Below are positions 49,073 to 58,685 of a DNA stretch of 64,000 bases, in pieces. Position 1 is the stretch's first letter. Each line of letters opens with the position of its first letter. The notes beneath the pieces were generated by a model, which searched no databases, was not told where the DNA came from, and saw nothing but the letters and a program-made list of their open reading frames with translations. The position numbers and the translations under genes are program-made. Source of the DNA: Thermodesulfovibrio sp. 3462-1 (GTDB lineage Bacteria; Nitrospirota; Thermodesulfovibrionia; Thermodesulfovibrionales; Thermodesulfovibrionaceae); contig NZ_CP144374.1 of NCBI RefSeq assembly GCF_040451425.1, forward strand, positions 1-64,000. The letters are read 5' to 3'.

Positions 49073-49777
49073 ATGAAAAAATTATTGATAATTTTTATCA
49101 CATTTTTTGTATTAATTGCCACTTCTACATACGCCCAGGACGATACAACGGTTTTCATAATCCTTGAAGAAGTAAAAGAGCTTATTCCAGACATTCTCTC
49201 TTTGAGTGTTGGAGTTAATGTAAATACATCAAAGGAAGTTGATGCCGTAAACATTCTTGGTGCAGTAGATAAATCTTTGAAAAATCTTGGTTTTGAATAT
49301 CGTGGTGGAAAATATTATGTTACTAAAAACTGCTGGTGGGAAGAAAATAAACAAAAATGCTCAGGCTACAAAGGTTCAATTCACTACTTATTTGAATTAA
49401 AAGAACCTTCTCAGCAGAATAAAATTTTTCAAGAACTGGCAAATTTTAAAGAAAAATACGGTGAAAAAATGGATTTCATAGTATCAACTCCAGAGTGGAC
49501 TGTGTCCAAAAAGAATCTTCGTAATGCTGAAGATGCATTGAAAATTGAGATAATTGGTAATGCTCAAAATTTTGCCAAAAAAGTTTCTGAAAAAATGGGT
49601 AAAACTTGTAGTTTAACCAGCATAGACTATGACATTAGAAGACCTTCATGGTGGTGGAAAGAAGAAGAGGTTTCTTATATGATGAAAACAACAAAATCAA
49701 TGGTAGAAGCACCAGAACCTAAGAAGGAAGAAAAGACAGTTTCAGTAAAAGCTTCTGTAAAGATGATTTGCAGGTAA
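49073..49777 (+). CDS. Exported SIMPL-like (DUF541) protein
   Basis: A 234-residue protein with a signal peptide (about 1-22). The remainder looks like a SIMPL/DUF541 domain: an N-terminal strand with LSLSVGVNVNTSKEVDAVNILGAVDKSLKNLG, a central helix with AEDALKIEIIGNAQNFAKKVSEKMG, and a final VSVKASVKMIC strand. The family's role is unknown. Start behind AAGGGAGG; next gene after 3 bases. Confidence 0.6.
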   Translation: MKKLLIIFITFFVLIATSTYAQDDTTVFIILEEVKELIPDILSLSVGVNVNTSKEVDAVNILGAVDKSLKNLGFEYRGGKYYVTKNCWWEENKQKCSGYKGSIHYLFELKEPSQQNKIFQELANFKEKYGEKMDFIVSTPEWTVSKKNLRNAEDALKIEIIGNAQNFAKKVSEKMGKTCSLTSIDYDIRRPSWWWKEEEVSYMMKTTKSMVEAPEPKKEEKTVSVKASVKMICR

Positions 49778-49780
49778 AAA

Positions 49781-52700
49781 ATGAGATGGAAGCATCTTTT
49801 AATATCAATTTTAATAGTTTTTATTCCCCTGACAGTTACTGCTCAACCAAAAAATGAAGCTGAAAGACTGTGGGAGCTTGGAGATAAAGCTTACAAGGAA
49901 AAAAGATACAAAGAAGCGATCTACTATTATGAAAAGTCTCTTGCATTATGTGGAAATGATTATGAATGCTATACTTCTAACTACAATGGTCTTGGTGCAT
50001 CGTACGAAGACATGGGAGATGATGACAAGGCACTGTTTTATTACGAAAAAGCAATTGATGCTGCAAGAAAACTTGGCAATAAAGAATGGCTTGCTGATGA
50101 TCTTTTTCTTGCTGGTTCAATTTACTATCGTAGAGCAATTGATTATGAAAAAGCATACCACTATCTTGAAGAGTCAAGAAGGCTTTTTGCTGAAATCAAT
50201 GCTAAAGATTCTCTTCCCATAGTTTTACACGAATTTGGAAAAGCTGCGCTGAGTATTGGTAAGTTTAATGAGGCTCTTTCAAGCTTCAATGAATCTACAA
50301 AACTTTACAAAGAAAAGGGAGATGAAAATTCTGTTGGAGCAAATCTTTCTTTTATCGGAGTGGTTTACCATAGGATGGGTCAGCTTGAAAAAGCTCTTTC
50401 CTATTATGAAGAGGCGTTAAAATTAGCAAAAAAATATAACAACTCAGAAGGGATCTCAATTGTAATGCGTTATATAGCAGACACATATGCTCACCTTTAT
50501 AAGCCTGAAAAGGCTATTTCTTATTATCAGGAAGCAATAGAAATCCAGAGTAAAAACAATCTAAAACGAGAACTTGGAGTAACATTGAATAATCTTGGAA
50601 CATTATATTTTGATCTCGGACAGTATGAAAAGGCTCTATCAAACTACGAACAGGCGCTTAGAATAGCAAAAGAACAAAATGATACTCCAACAATCGCAAC
50701 AATACTTAATAATATTGGCCATGACTATTCCAAATTAGGCAGGCTTGATATGGCAATTTCTTATTATCAGCAGTCCCTTGAAATTGAAAGAAAACTGAAA
50801 AGACCTCATTCGCTTGCCTATGTTTTAAACAATATCGGAATGCAATATTTTAAAGCTGGTAAATACAATGATGCTTTAAAGTATCTCTATGAAGCCCTTG
50901 AAATTGATAAAAGACTGAATAATCCCTATCTTCTTGAAACAAGGCTCAATAATATTGGTGCTGTTTATCTAAAACAGGGAAGATTAAAAGAGGCAGAGGA
51001 GGTATTCATTGAAAGAAAAAGACTTGAAGAAAAAATTAAACCAAACAGACTGCTTCATCTCGGTCTCATAGAGGTATATCTTTTAACAGGCAGATATGAT
51101 GAGGCATTAAGGCTTGCAAATGAGATTCCACCTTCATGGAGAGATAATCCAAATAGGCACTTTGAGTATTACACTCAGGTAGGACTGGCATTAAAAGGTA
51201 AAGGGAACTTACAGGAATCAGCAATTAATCTGATGAATGCTATAAACATAGTTGAAGACATGAGACAGTCAGTTAGTGAAAAAGGTCAATTTTTTGCAGG
51301 TGGTGGATATTACGGAAGGCTCACTCCATACAGAGCAATGATATCAGTGCTTTATGAGATGTTTAAAAAAGGTTATGAGCTTACTTCAGGTGGAAGAATA
51401 ACTTTCACACCAGAGGCTTCATCATGGCAGATTCGCACAAGAAGAACTGCTTTTAATTTTTTGATTTTAGGAAATAATCCAGCATCTGCAGCCTTTTATT
51501 TCAGTGAACTTACAAAAGCGCGCACCTTTCTTGAGGCAATGGCAGGCTCTGCAGAAAAGACAACATCCGCCCAGATTCCGCCTGATTTAAAGAATCGTGA
51601 AGATGAATTAACCAGAGAGCTAAGTTATCTTGACAGCCAATGGGAAAGTGCTCTCAAAAAAGGTGAGCAGGCAGTAAAAGAGCTTGAGAGGAGAAGACAA
51701 GGAGTTAAAAAACAGCTTGATGAACTAATAGAAGTATTGAGAAAGAATTATCCAAGATATGCAGCCCTTCATTATCCTTTGCCTGTTAAAGCTGAAGACT
51801 TACCATTAAGAACAGATGAGGTTTTGTTTGAGTATGCAATAACTGATGATGCTACCTTCTTATTTATCGTAAGAAAAGGGGGTGTACAAAGGCTTATTAA
51901 GATACCCATTTCAAGAGAGTCCCTTGAAGAGACAGTGAAATCATTTATAGAGCCAATGAACATGAAAAAGCCTGATAAATTTTCAACAGCTATTGCGAAA
52001 AAGCTTTATGATATTCTTCTTTCAGAGGCATTAAATGAGGTAAAAGAAAATGAAAAGATAATCATAGTTCCTGATGGAATCTTGGGAGTTCTTCCTTTTG
52101 AGGCTCTTGTTATAAAAGAAGGAACAGGTATCAAAGATAGCATTTACATTGCAGACAAATACACAATTGCATACTATCAATCAGCAACAATCCTGGCATT
52201 TCAGAGAATTTTAAAAGAAATATCGCCAGAAAAAACACTTTTTGCACTGGGCAATCCAGTTTTTAGCAGAGATGACCCAAGATACATTGCATGGAAACAG
52301 GGAAAGAAAGAAGAGTTTGCCAGTCTCAATCAATATGCCTTCAGAGGACTTGCAATAAAAGCAAAATGGGGAGCAGTTACACAGGAGGAGTCCAACAAAA
52401 TAGAATTTCCACCTCTGCCTGAGACAGAAATTGAGGTAAGAGAAATAGCAAGGATAATGGGCGTAAATCCAGAGCCTCCACAGGTTTTACTTTCAGTTAT
52501 GGCAAATGAGACAAATCTTAAACAAGCAGGGCTTGAAAAATACAGATACATTCATTTTGCAACTCATGCATCCCTTCCTGGAATGATTCAGGGAGTAAAT
52601 GAGCCTTTCATCCTTCTCGGGCAGGTTGAAAATCAGGGAGAGGATGGATTTTTAACATTAAGCGAAGTTGCTGATATGAAGCTCAATGCAGACATTGTGG

Positions 52701-52978
52701 TTTTGTCTGCCTGTGTTACTGGAGTTGGAAAGGAGGTTGAAGGAGAAGGAGTTGTAAACTTTGCAAGAGCATTTCAGCAGGCAGGAGCAAAGGCTGTGAT
52801 AGTGAGTCTCTGGGAAGTGGCATCTGAGCCAGCAGTGGAATATATGAAGACTTTATATAGCCATCTGAAATCAGGCAAAAGCAGAGCCGAGGCAATGAAG
52901 CTGACAAGACAGCAATTGAAATCTAAATATCCAAGCCCATTTTATTGGGCAGTATTTATACTGCATGGAGAAAGTTAG
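49781..52978 (+). CDS. Exported TPR-CHAT protein (clan CD peptidase-like)
   Basis: A 1065-residue protein with a signal peptide (about 1-22). About a dozen TPRs follow (up to about 480, many of the LNNIGxxYxxxGxYxxAL type), then a helical linker with LTKARTFLEAMAGSAE. The C-terminal CHAT domain (about 660-1065) has a visible catalytic pair: YIHFATHAS (His 929) and VVLSACVTGVG (Cys 978). CHAT proteases belong to the caspase clan; separase and the CRISPR-associated Csx29 are relatives. Export to the periplasm or cell surface is notable. It stands in a run of exported genes; a second caspase-clan protein is at 58686. Confidence 0.88.
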   Translation: MRWKHLLISILIVFIPLTVTAQPKNEAERLWELGDKAYKEKRYKEAIYYYEKSLALCGNDYECYTSNYNGLGASYEDMGDDDKALFYYEKAIDAARKLGNKEWLADDLFLAGSIYYRRAIDYEKAYHYLEESRRLFAEINAKDSLPIVLHEFGKAALSIGKFNEALSSFNESTKLYKEKGDENSVGANLSFIGVVYHRMGQLEKALSYYEEALKLAKKYNNSEGISIVMRYIADTYAHLYKPEKAISYYQEAIEIQSKNNLKRELGVTLNNLGTLYFDLGQYEKALSNYEQALRIAKEQNDTPTIATILNNIGHDYSKLGRLDMAISYYQQSLEIERKLKRPHSLAYVLNNIGMQYFKAGKYNDALKYLYEALEIDKRLNNPYLLETRLNNIGAVYLKQGRLKEAEEVFIERKRLEEKIKPNRLLHLGLIEVYLLTGRYDEALRLANEIPPSWRDNPNRHFEYYTQVGLALKGKGNLQESAINLMNAINIVEDMRQSVSEKGQFFAGGGYYGRLTPYRAMISVLYEMFKKGYELTSGGRITFTPEASSWQIRTRRTAFNFLILGNNPASAAFYFSELTKARTFLEAMAGSAEKTTSAQIPPDLKNREDELTRELSYLDSQWESALKKGEQAVKELERRRQGVKKQLDELIEVLRKNYPRYAALHYPLPVKAEDLPLRTDEVLFEYAITDDATFLFIVRKGGVQRLIKIPISRESLEETVKSFIEPMNMKKPDKFSTAIAKKLYDILLSEALNEVKENEKIIIVPDGILGVLPFEALVIKEGTGIKDSIYIADKYTIAYYQSATILAFQRILKEISPEKTLFALGNPVFSRDDPRYIAWKQGKKEEFASLNQYAFRGLAIKAKWGAVTQEESNKIEFPPLPETEIEVREIARIMGVNPEPPQVLLSVMANETNLKQAGLEKYRYIHFATHASLPGMIQGVNEPFILLGQVENQGEDGFLTLSEVADMKLNADIVVLSACVTGVGKEVEGEGVVNFARAFQQAGAKAVIVSLWEVASEPAVEYMKTLYSHLKSGKSRAEAMKLTRQQLKSKYPSPFYWAVFILHGES

Positions 52979-52987
52979 GAGGTTAAC

Positions 52988-53311
52988 ATGTTTGGTTTGC
53001 CAGAATTAATAGTGATTTTTTATCTTGTTGCAATTGCATTCTGGATTGCAGGAATTGTGGTTGCAATCAGAATTAAAGAGAAAAAAGCTCTTTATATCCT
53101 TCTGGCTGTGTTGTCCTTACCAGTGTTAATGTTTTTAAACAGACAAGTAAGTATCTTTTTAATCAAAAGTCAGATAGTATCAACCTTCAAAAGCAGCGTG
53201 ATTGCATTTGCCATAAGCACTGTTGTGATTTGTGCACTGCAAATTTCAATATTCTTCTATATGAAAAAAATCAAAAACAGAACATTTCAGACAGAAGGAG
53301 ATAAAAAATGA
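52988..53311 (+). CDS. Small membrane protein, three predicted segments
   Basis: A 107-residue protein with hydrophobic segments at about 5-28, 33-55 and 66-92 and a basic tail. No recognised family. GGAGG lies before the ATG, and it overlaps the next gene by 4 bases, so it probably belongs functionally with the CHAT gene or the following secreted protein. Confidence 0.7.
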   Translation: MFGLPELIVIFYLVAIAFWIAGIVVAIRIKEKKALYILLAVLSLPVLMFLNRQVSIFLIKSQIVSTFKSSVIAFAISTVVICALQISIFFYMKKIKNRTFQTEGDKK

Positions 53312-55380
53312 AAAAAATTTATGCTTTGCTAATAGCAGGAATATTAATTTTTCTTTCTGCTAATACTATTTCAGCTGAGGAATTACTCACAGAAGAGACT
53401 GTAAAAAACTTCACCTATCATTTACTTTATTCAGACAAGACAGTCACTTTAAAAAATGGAGAGTATGAATCTCCACTAATACCTGGCAATCAAGAGGATA
53501 TGGAAAATTTTATCCATGTAAAGCTGATAAAATACCTGATAATCAAATCATCTTCAACTAATAATTCATCGGCGATTGTAATACTTGCAGAAAACGAAGG
53601 TGGTAGTGGATTTTTCTTTCAGATTACAGCTCTTGTTCAAGAAAAAGGCGAAATAATCCAGACAAACTCAATTGAGCTTGGGGACAGGGTTGAGATAAAG
53701 GATTTGAAATTTGTTAAAGGTTTTGATGAAATGCCCTTTAGAAGAAGCAGAGATAAAATATTGCTTGCTCTTCTTACCCACAAGGAAACTGATCCCACCT
53801 GCTGCCCATCAAAATTGGAAAATAAATGTTTTACTCTGGTCAGAGATAAAGAGAATAAAATTCAATTGTTAACCTGTGAACAAGCTGAAGAAGAATATCC
53901 TCTTCCTGTGGTGAAGAAACCAGCGATTTATCTTTATCCTGAAAAAACGGAAAAAGTAGAAATAACCCTGAATCCGGAGGGCAATATTACAAAGACAATC
54001 CCACATTACAATGGAAAATGGTCTGTAACTGTTAACCCAGATGGTATTATAGATGGCAAATATCAATATCTTTTTTATGAAGTAGAACTAAGTAAACCTG
54101 TTGTTCCACCAGATGAGGGATGGGTAGTTTACAGAAAAGATTTATCTTCATGGTTTGACAAATATCTTTCCAAATTAGGACTAAATAGCAGAGAAATCAA
54201 AGATTTTAAAGAATACTGGATGGCAGAACTTCAAAAACATCCAGATGATTACTACGAGATAAAACTTTTGACCGATGATTTCCTATCAAAAAATTTACAG
54301 GTTAAGATAGAGCCAGAACCAGATACTTTTATAAGGGTTATTTTACATTTTAAACCTATCTTTGGTAATCCAAAAACCTTAAAAGAGCCTGCTATCAAGA
54401 CCCCTGAAAGAAGAGGTTTTACTGCAGTAGAGTGGGGTGGAATTATGGAAGAATCCGATAAATCTGACATAAAAAATCCAGAATATTCATTTTTGCCTAC
54501 TGAGACAGGGATAATTATTTTACGTGCCCTTGAGATCAAGGACCACAAAATAAAAATAAAAGTTAATACTGGTGGTTGCACAGATAAAAGAACTATAAAA
54601 CCTGTTTTAAGGGAGTCAGAAACTACCATATCAAATCAAAAAGGAGCACCTAAATCTTACGAGATAATTTTTATAAGAACAGAACCTGATCGTTGTAAAG
54701 CACTTTTTCCAGAGGGCACAGATATTGAATATGATATTTCCAAAGAATTCAACATTAAAATGCCATATACAATAACCGTTAAAAATCCTACCATGCCTAT
54801 TACCAAAAATGACCCATATTTTATATTTGGAAAGGTTAAATCTGAAGTTAAAGAAGTTCCTGTGCAAGGTGAGGAAGGGAAATTTATTGGTGGGGCTATT
54901 TTAGAAATGATAACAGAAATAAGAAGAGATGTTAAAAATGCCACCCTTTACGCTATAAATCAGGAAATAAAGCGTTATAAACAACGAAAGGATTCTGAAA
55001 AGGTGAAAAAATTAGAAGAAGAGCTTGAAAAAATCAAAAATATGGCTGATGAGAGTTTCCCAGTTCCAGAAGAGGATAAGCCTTTATCAGATCAAAAAGA
55101 TATACTTCAGGATATTGGCAAATTTGGCACAATTGTGCCCTGTAAGCCTGTAAAGGTTGAAATGATCTTTGACAGAAAATATTCTACAGGAGAAATCTTA
55201 AATATCAAAGGGATGACAAAATCAGGTCCATTTTACCATATAGCTGGAATAAGAAAGGGAATATTTGACAGTTTAAAACCGGGAAATATTTATGAAACAA
55301 TAATTTGCCTTGTATATAAACGGGAATACTTTGGATTTATACCTGACTACTATGTATATGTAGCAGATGTAAAAAAGTAA
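53308..55380 (+). CDS. Large exported protein with a PAIYLYP-type domain
   Basis: A 690-residue protein with a signal peptide (about 1-24). The middle carries a recognisable but unnamed domain: KKPAIYLYPEKTEKVEITL, HYNGKWSVTVNPDG, YLFYEVEL and WVVYRKDLSSWFDKYL. This is widespread in uncharacterised secreted proteins of anaerobes. After it come FTAVEWGG and a C-terminal region with a coiled coil near 550-580. Function unknown. Four-base overlap with the preceding membrane-protein gene. Confidence 0.7.
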   Translation: MKKIYALLIAGILIFLSANTISAEELLTEETVKNFTYHLLYSDKTVTLKNGEYESPLIPGNQEDMENFIHVKLIKYLIIKSSSTNNSSAIVILAENEGGSGFFFQITALVQEKGEIIQTNSIELGDRVEIKDLKFVKGFDEMPFRRSRDKILLALLTHKETDPTCCPSKLENKCFTLVRDKENKIQLLTCEQAEEEYPLPVVKKPAIYLYPEKTEKVEITLNPEGNITKTIPHYNGKWSVTVNPDGIIDGKYQYLFYEVELSKPVVPPDEGWVVYRKDLSSWFDKYLSKLGLNSREIKDFKEYWMAELQKHPDDYYEIKLLTDDFLSKNLQVKIEPEPDTFIRVILHFKPIFGNPKTLKEPAIKTPERRGFTAVEWGGIMEESDKSDIKNPEYSFLPTETGIIILRALEIKDHKIKIKVNTGGCTDKRTIKPVLRESETTISNQKGAPKSYEIIFIRTEPDRCKALFPEGTDIEYDISKEFNIKMPYTITVKNPTMPITKNDPYFIFGKVKSEVKEVPVQGEEGKFIGGAILEMITEIRRDVKNATLYAINQEIKRYKQRKDSEKVKKLEEELEKIKNMADESFPVPEEDKPLSDQKDILQDIGKFGTIVPCKPVKVEMIFDRKYSTGEILNIKGMTKSGPFYHIAGIRKGIFDSLKPGNIYETIICLVYKREYFGFIPDYYVYVADVKK

Positions 55381-55395
55381 ATAAAGGTGGGAAAA

Positions 55396-55791
55396 ATGAA
55401 AGAAAAACCAAAAATAGCCTCAGTTAGACCCTCTCCTTTTGCATCATGGATAACAATCATAGGGCTTGTAATATTTCTGTTCTTCGGACTGTTTTTAATG
55501 TCTGATGCTCCTGATAATGCACCTTTTGCCCTTTTCCGTATTATCTGGATTGCTGCATGTATCGGAGGCATCATATATTCAATTAAAAATCTATCCACAT
55601 ATTCCAGGTCAGAAAAAAATAAGATTCCCATTACTTCTACAGATGTAGTTAAGATAGAAGAGGGTGATGAACCAGGGGTAAAGGATTTTGAGTCGAGGCT
55701 TAGAAAACTTGAAGCATTGAGAAAAGATGGGCTTATTACTGAAGAAGAATACAAGCAGAAACGTAAGGAGATTATGGAGGAGAAGTGGTAA
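55396..55791 (+). CDS. Membrane protein with SHOCT domain
   Basis: A 131-residue protein with two membrane segments (about 15-38 and 47-65) and a C-terminal SHOCT motif (LEALRKDGLITEEEYKQKRKEI), a short oligomerisation or interaction module. The ATG at 55396 follows AAGGTGGG; the GTG at 55387 would remove that site. Confidence 0.8.
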   Translation: MKEKPKIASVRPSPFASWITIIGLVIFLFFGLFLMSDAPDNAPFALFRIIWIAACIGGIIYSIKNLSTYSRSEKNKIPITSTDVVKIEEGDEPGVKDFESRLRKLEALRKDGLITEEEYKQKRKEIMEEKW

Positions 55792-55823
55792 AAGAGGAAT
55801 AAATTCCAAAAAGGAGGCTTATT

Positions 55824-57794
55824 TTGAATAAGAAAATACTTATTTTCGTTTGCATCATGGTATGTATATTTTCAGGAATTGGTTCTATAAAGGCGTTTTC
55901 TTCAGAGCCGTTGGTAATTATTGCAGATGGGGAATATGTTATGGGCAATGGAGAGACAATGGAGGTTGCAGAGGAAAGAGCGAAAAAGGCAGCAATGCAG
56001 AAGGCTGCTGAACAGGCTGGTGCCTTTGTAAAAAGCTATACAAAGGTTAAGAATCTTGCCCTTGAAAGCGATGTTGTTGAAGTCATTGCCAATCACTCAA
56101 TGAAAGTGGAAGTTATTGAAAAGAAAAAGTCAGTCCTCGGTGATGTGGATGCAATAAGGTTTTATGTGAAGATAAGATCAACAATGACAGAAGATGAGAT
56201 AGAGGCAAATCTTAAAAAAATAAAGGAAGACCAGAGCATTGTGGAAGCCTATAACAGGCTTAAAGCAGAATTTGAAAAGCAGGATAAAGAAATGGCAAAA
56301 CTTAAACGACAGCTTGAGCTTGCAACTTCTGGAGATAAACAAAAAATAGCAAAGCTTATATCTGAAGAAGAGAAAAGATACAAAGCAAGCCTCTGGCTTG
56401 AAAGGGCTCAGGAAGTTTGGGACACCGATGAAAAATTAAAAGCCTATGAAAAAGCCTTAGAACTCAATCCAGATATGCCTCAGGCTTACCTTGGTATTGC
56501 AAAAGCCATGATAGACAAATACCTAGCTGAACCATCCAGTGACAAAGAGATAGAAGATAAACTTGATGCTTTAAGAGATGCTGTGGAAAGTATCAACAGA
56601 GCAGTAGCGCTTGATGAAAACTATGCAGAAGCTTATGCACTTCGGGCAGATACACTTTACAAAATAAAATGTATGGAGAAGCAGAATACAAATGACAAGA
56701 ACTACAATGAAAGGATATTAAAAGATATAAACAAAGCATTAGCGTTAAACGCCTCGAATAAAGGTGATTTGTATTATCTCAGGTCTTCAATCTATCTGGA
56801 GGAACTTCAAGATGCTGAATTAGAAGAGGCTTTTTCTGAAAGAATTGAAGAATATCTCAACAAGGCATTAAATGAAATAGAAAACGCAAGAAGACTCTGT
56901 AAAAAGGAAGATTTTGAGTGTTTGAGTAGATATTACAGGAAAAAAGCACATGCTTATACTTATGTGAGAAATTACTGGATAAGGCAAGGCAATATTGATA
57001 AAGAAAAGCTGTATGAAGAACTGATAAAGGAAGCAAAATTAAAGGCAGACGAATTAGAAAGGCATAATTTACAGCAAGCCGAAAAAAGAGAGCAAGAACA
57101 GATGAATGAGTTATTTCAGACAGAATATGGTAAAATTGAGTACTACCTATATGAAGGAGGATGGGTAGAGAGGGTTACTGGTATTTCTTTCAAAGAGATG
57201 CAGCAAAAAAGTGAGGATGAACAGGAGAAAATACGAAAACAGATATTAACAAGAATTCAAAAGAAGATTTCTTCTGGAACTACATCTGCAGAAGAGTATC
57301 TTTATATGTCTGAACATGTAGATTCTCCAAGATTAAGAGAGGATTACTTCAATAAGGGAATAGCTCTTCTTGAAAAAAGAAATCCTCAGGGAATTGATGC
57401 ACTCTTTCTTGTGTATAATCTCGTTGGTTTCTATGAAGGAAATGATGATCTTCAGCTTAGGTACTTAAACAAGGCAAAAGAGATTGTGGATAAAAATCTT
57501 CCTCATGCACAAAAGGCATTGAGCACAGATGAAGCAATATCCTTAGCCTCAGAGATGGGCAAAGCAGAAAGTGACACGGATAGAGCTAATGTTACTAAAA
57601 AACTGGCTAAACTCAATAAACAGCAGGCAGAAGCTTTTTGGTGGTTTAGTTTTGCATTCCAGATTTCTCAAAAAAAGGCGGAGATATATGAGAGACTGGA
57701 GTTGCCTTCAAAGGCAAGGGAAGAATATCTTTATCTCTGTAATACTTTTAAAAATACAAAGGCATGCAAAAATGCGGAAAGATTAAAAAAATAG
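55824..57794 (+). CDS. Exported LPP20-like/TPR protein
   Basis: A 656-residue protein starting with TTG behind AAAGGAGG. It has a signal peptide (about 1-25) and an LPP20/FlgT-like N-terminal domain (EVAEERAKKAAMQKAAEQAGAFV; VDAIRFYVKIRSTM). A coiled coil follows (125-180), then many TPR-like helices (KLKAYEKALELNPDMPQAYLGIAKAM, AVALDENYAEAYALRADTLYK). The rest is helical. A probable envelope scaffold, function unknown. Confidence 0.78.
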   Translation: MNKKILIFVCIMVCIFSGIGSIKAFSSEPLVIIADGEYVMGNGETMEVAEERAKKAAMQKAAEQAGAFVKSYTKVKNLALESDVVEVIANHSMKVEVIEKKKSVLGDVDAIRFYVKIRSTMTEDEIEANLKKIKEDQSIVEAYNRLKAEFEKQDKEMAKLKRQLELATSGDKQKIAKLISEEEKRYKASLWLERAQEVWDTDEKLKAYEKALELNPDMPQAYLGIAKAMIDKYLAEPSSDKEIEDKLDALRDAVESINRAVALDENYAEAYALRADTLYKIKCMEKQNTNDKNYNERILKDINKALALNASNKGDLYYLRSSIYLEELQDAELEEAFSERIEEYLNKALNEIENARRLCKKEDFECLSRYYRKKAHAYTYVRNYWIRQGNIDKEKLYEELIKEAKLKADELERHNLQQAEKREQEQMNELFQTEYGKIEYYLYEGGWVERVTGISFKEMQQKSEDEQEKIRKQILTRIQKKISSGTTSAEEYLYMSEHVDSPRLREDYFNKGIALLEKRNPQGIDALFLVYNLVGFYEGNDDLQLRYLNKAKEIVDKNLPHAQKALSTDEAISLASEMGKAESDTDRANVTKKLAKLNKQQAEAFWWFSFAFQISQKKAEIYERLELPSKAREEYLYLCNTFKNTKACKNAERLKK

Positions 57795-57803
57795 GAGGAA
57801 GAC

Positions 57804-58181
57804 ATGAAGAAGTTATTAGTTTTTGTATTGGTAGCAAGCCTATTACTTGTATCTGCGGGGTGCACTTCGTACTATAGGGAGCATTTTATCACTATTCCCA
57901 ACACGCCCGAAAATGCGCAGATACTGAGAGAATGTCAGAGGACTGAAGCCGTTGCGGTCGGCTATGATTCGGATGGCATGAAGAAGCTGACAATAGACTG
58001 CTATCGCACGTTTCGGGGTTGGACAGAGCGGGTGGCTGAGTCCAAGGAAGAGGCTCGCAGGATTGATGAAGAGTTCAGGAATAAAAAGGCTGCTTCCTCG
58101 GGCCGGTGTGTTTGGCTCACGAGTTTTCGTTACTACCAAGATTGGTATAGCTATTACTTGTGTGATATCACCGACAAATGA
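57804..58181 (+). CDS. Small lipoprotein of unusual base composition
   Basis: A 125-residue lipoprotein (lipobox VSAGC) with no recognised domain. From about 57900 the gene is visibly richer in G and C than its neighbours (codons such as CGC, CGG, GCC), which suggests recent acquisition. After the TGA the same frame stays open for 49 more codons to 58331, which include a peptide with its own ATG at 58255 (MDSKDIAALDELNDYFEAHP). The gap 58182-58348 holds nothing else. Confidence 0.65.
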   Translation: MKKLLVFVLVASLLLVSAGCTSYYREHFITIPNTPENAQILRECQRTEAVAVGYDSDGMKKLTIDCYRTFRGWTERVAESKEEARRIDEEFRNKKAASSGRCVWLTSFRYYQDWYSYYLCDITDK

Positions 58182-58348
58182 TCCAAATCGAGTAAAAGGG
58201 GCCATTTCTTTAATCTTGACAACTCGTTGTCGATATCTCGGTGCAGGAAATCCATGGACAGCAAGGATATCGCCGCCCTCGATGAGCTTAATGACTACTT
58301 TGAAGCTCATCCAGGGCTAAGAAAAAAATAAAAAACTGGAGGTGTGTT

Positions 58349-58639
58349 ATGAAAAAGTTATTAGTATCAGGAATTATTTCAGGGCTTTTGATGACAGGTG
58401 TTGCCTTTGCAGGTAATGATTCTCCATACGATAGTGCTCAAGGCATTTCAGGAAGCAGCCACAGAGCTTCGGAAGAGGCAAATCAACCATCTGACTACAA
58501 TAGATTAAATGGTCCTGATGAAAGAGCACGACATGATGCGGGTTCAGGCTTTGACACAAACAGGGATTCAAATCTTGGTTGGGGAAACCAGTATATTCCA
58601 ACTCCTACTCCAAAGATTGATAAGGAATATTCAAAGTAA
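58349..58639 (+). CDS. Small exported protein, unknown
   Basis: A 96-residue protein with a signal peptide (about 1-22) and a mature part rich in Ser, Asn, Asp and Gly without hydrophobic core segments (GNDSPYDSAQGISGSSHRA), probably disordered. GGAGGTG precedes the ATG. Not recognised. It directly precedes the WD40-caspase gene. Confidence 0.65.
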   Translation: MKKLLVSGIISGLLMTGVAFAGNDSPYDSAQGISGSSHRASEEANQPSDYNRLNGPDERARHDAGSGFDTNRDSNLGWGNQYIPTPTPKIDKEYSK

Positions 58640-58685
58640 AATTTACTGGAAAGACTGACAATTAAAAAAAAGAGGAGGTGAAAAC

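Noticed and set aside
57843-58310. A 155-codon minus-strand frame across the GC-rich patch.
   Set aside because: It is antisense to a lipoprotein gene with a good signal peptide and ribosome site; higher GC lengthens random frames.
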